Positions 5,265 through 5,802 of a stretch of 5,802 nt of DNA are shown one piece after another; position 1 is the first letter of the stretch; every line of letters starts with the position of its first letter. The translations under genes and the position numbers were made by a program. The notes under the pieces are model-generated. The model saw only the letters and a program-made list of their open reading frames with translations, was not told the origin of the DNA and did not search any database. Source of the DNA: Bacteroidota bacterium (GTDB lineage Bacteria; Bacteroidota; Bacteroidia; NORP154); NCBI GenBank assembly GCA_002401055.1, contig NVRZ01000229.1, forward strand, positions 1-5,802, given 5' to 3'.

Positions 5265-5802
5265 TTACTCTATCACCAATTTCCTGGTCTCAACCTGATC
5301 GTTTTCGAATCTTACCCTAACAAGATAAATACCGGTACTGGCATTTTTAAGATCAATCTGAATGGTTTGTAAAGGCACTGCGCCTTTAACTCCATAAAGT
5401 AGTTGACCGGTAATGTTGTATACTTCAATCTCTGAAATAGGATCGCCAGATTCGATGTAGAAAACGCTGCTGTTTGCTGGGTTGGGATATAGCTTAAAAT
5501 CAACGTTTTTCACAACAGTATTAATTCCAACCAATGTCCCAACTGTTACCAGCACAATTCCGCCGCAACTATTCGCATCAGCAATGATCACCTCATAATT
5601 TCCTCCGGCTAACCCGGTCGCCATTGCATTTGTTTGTACGGGATTCGAATTCCAACTATAAGTATATGGTGCGGTTCCAGTTGTAGGAGTTACCGTAGCG
5701 CTGCCATCATTTGCGCCCGCAGATGATTCATCTACAGAAGTGGTTGTTCCAGTAATAGTGGTACAGCCTGCTACGTTAATGAAAGTTGACGCTGAAAATG
5801 TG
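5265..5802 (-). CDS. T9SS-exported surface protein, C-terminal part with SprB-like repeat and type A sorting domain (5' end beyond window)
   Basis: The frame is open from the TAA (complement of 5265-5267) to the right edge, giving the last 178 residues of a larger protein; the ATG at 5622-5624 is internal. Numbering from the window edge, residues 1-13 end a preceding domain at a Cys. A Thr-rich linker (14-28) follows, then a SprB-type repeat at about 29-80 (DGSATVTP, then APYTYSWN, then LAGGNYEVIIADANSC). Residues about 100-178 form the T9SS type A C-terminal sorting domain: VDFKLYPNPA at the front, EIEVYNITGQLLY in the middle, and STGIYLVRVRF then RKLVIE at the end. Family knowledge: this domain directs the protein across the outer membrane by the type IX system, where it is cleaved and the cargo is attached to the surface or released. 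SprB-like repeats occur in large adhesins, including the gliding adhesin SprB. The true size and role lie outside the window. Confidence 0.93.
   Translation of the reverse strand, partial: TFSASTFINVAGCTTITGTTTSVDESSAGANDGSATVTPTTGTAPYTYSWNSNPVQTNAMATGLAGGNYEVIIADANSCGGIVLVTVGTLVGINTVVKNVDFKLYPNPANSSVFYIESGDPISEIEVYNITGQLLYGVKGAVPLQTIQIDLKNASTGIYLVRVRFENDQVETRKLVIE

Noticed and set aside
5265..5624. A separate 119-residue T9SS-domain protein starting at the ATG at 5622-5624
   Set aside because: The frame stays open upstream to the window edge and encodes the rest of a SprB-like repeat, which this ATG would cut in half.

Overview
The window looks like chromosomal DNA from a member of the Bacteroidota, most likely a Cytophagales-type or related gliding or environmental lineage. 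Four things point there: a type IX secretion (T9SS) C-terminal sorting domain behind a SprB-like repeat at the right edge; a serA gene followed directly by a DUF1015 gene; AT-rich DNA with mostly no Shine-Dalgarno sequence before starts; and a TPR, coiled-coil and membrane protein of a style common in this phylum. The exact genus cannot be read from the sequence. No tRNA, rRNA, CRISPR array, transposase or phage gene was seen. No stretch longer than about 70 bases lacks a gene.

Layout. Positions 1-225 (+) hold the 3' end of serA (3-phosphoglycerate dehydrogenase, short form without an ACT domain). Six bases later comes a complete DUF1015 gene (232-1488, +), almost certainly in the same operon. 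After a 61-base gap, 1550-3178 (+) encodes an exported, membrane-anchored TPR protein. Its first ~40 codons run through a 94-bp imperfect palindrome (1571-1664) that resembles dispersed bacterial palindromic repeats, and this element appears to encode half of the signal peptide. A convergent queE (3244-3867, -) follows, with a GC-rich hairpin in the 65-base gap between the two 3' ends. queE is divergent from a cysteine dioxygenase gene (3936-4514, +), with 68 bases of shared upstream DNA. A secreted 236-residue protein of unknown function (4554-5264, +) lies 39 bases further on. It meets, with zero bases between the stop codons, the 3' end of a large T9SS-exported surface protein (5265 to the right edge, -).

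How the parts fit. The left pair belongs to serine biosynthesis, and DUF1015 is an uncharacterised partner of serA. QueE (queuosine/7-deazaguanine precursor) and cysteine dioxygenase (cysteine catabolism) are ordinary metabolic enzymes with no obvious functional link. The TPR protein, the small secreted protein and the T9SS cargo are envelope or surface proteins. I see no clear new multi-gene system. The most unusual signal is the palindromic repeat domesticated into the N-terminus of the TPR protein, followed by the unexplained serA-DUF1015 partnership.
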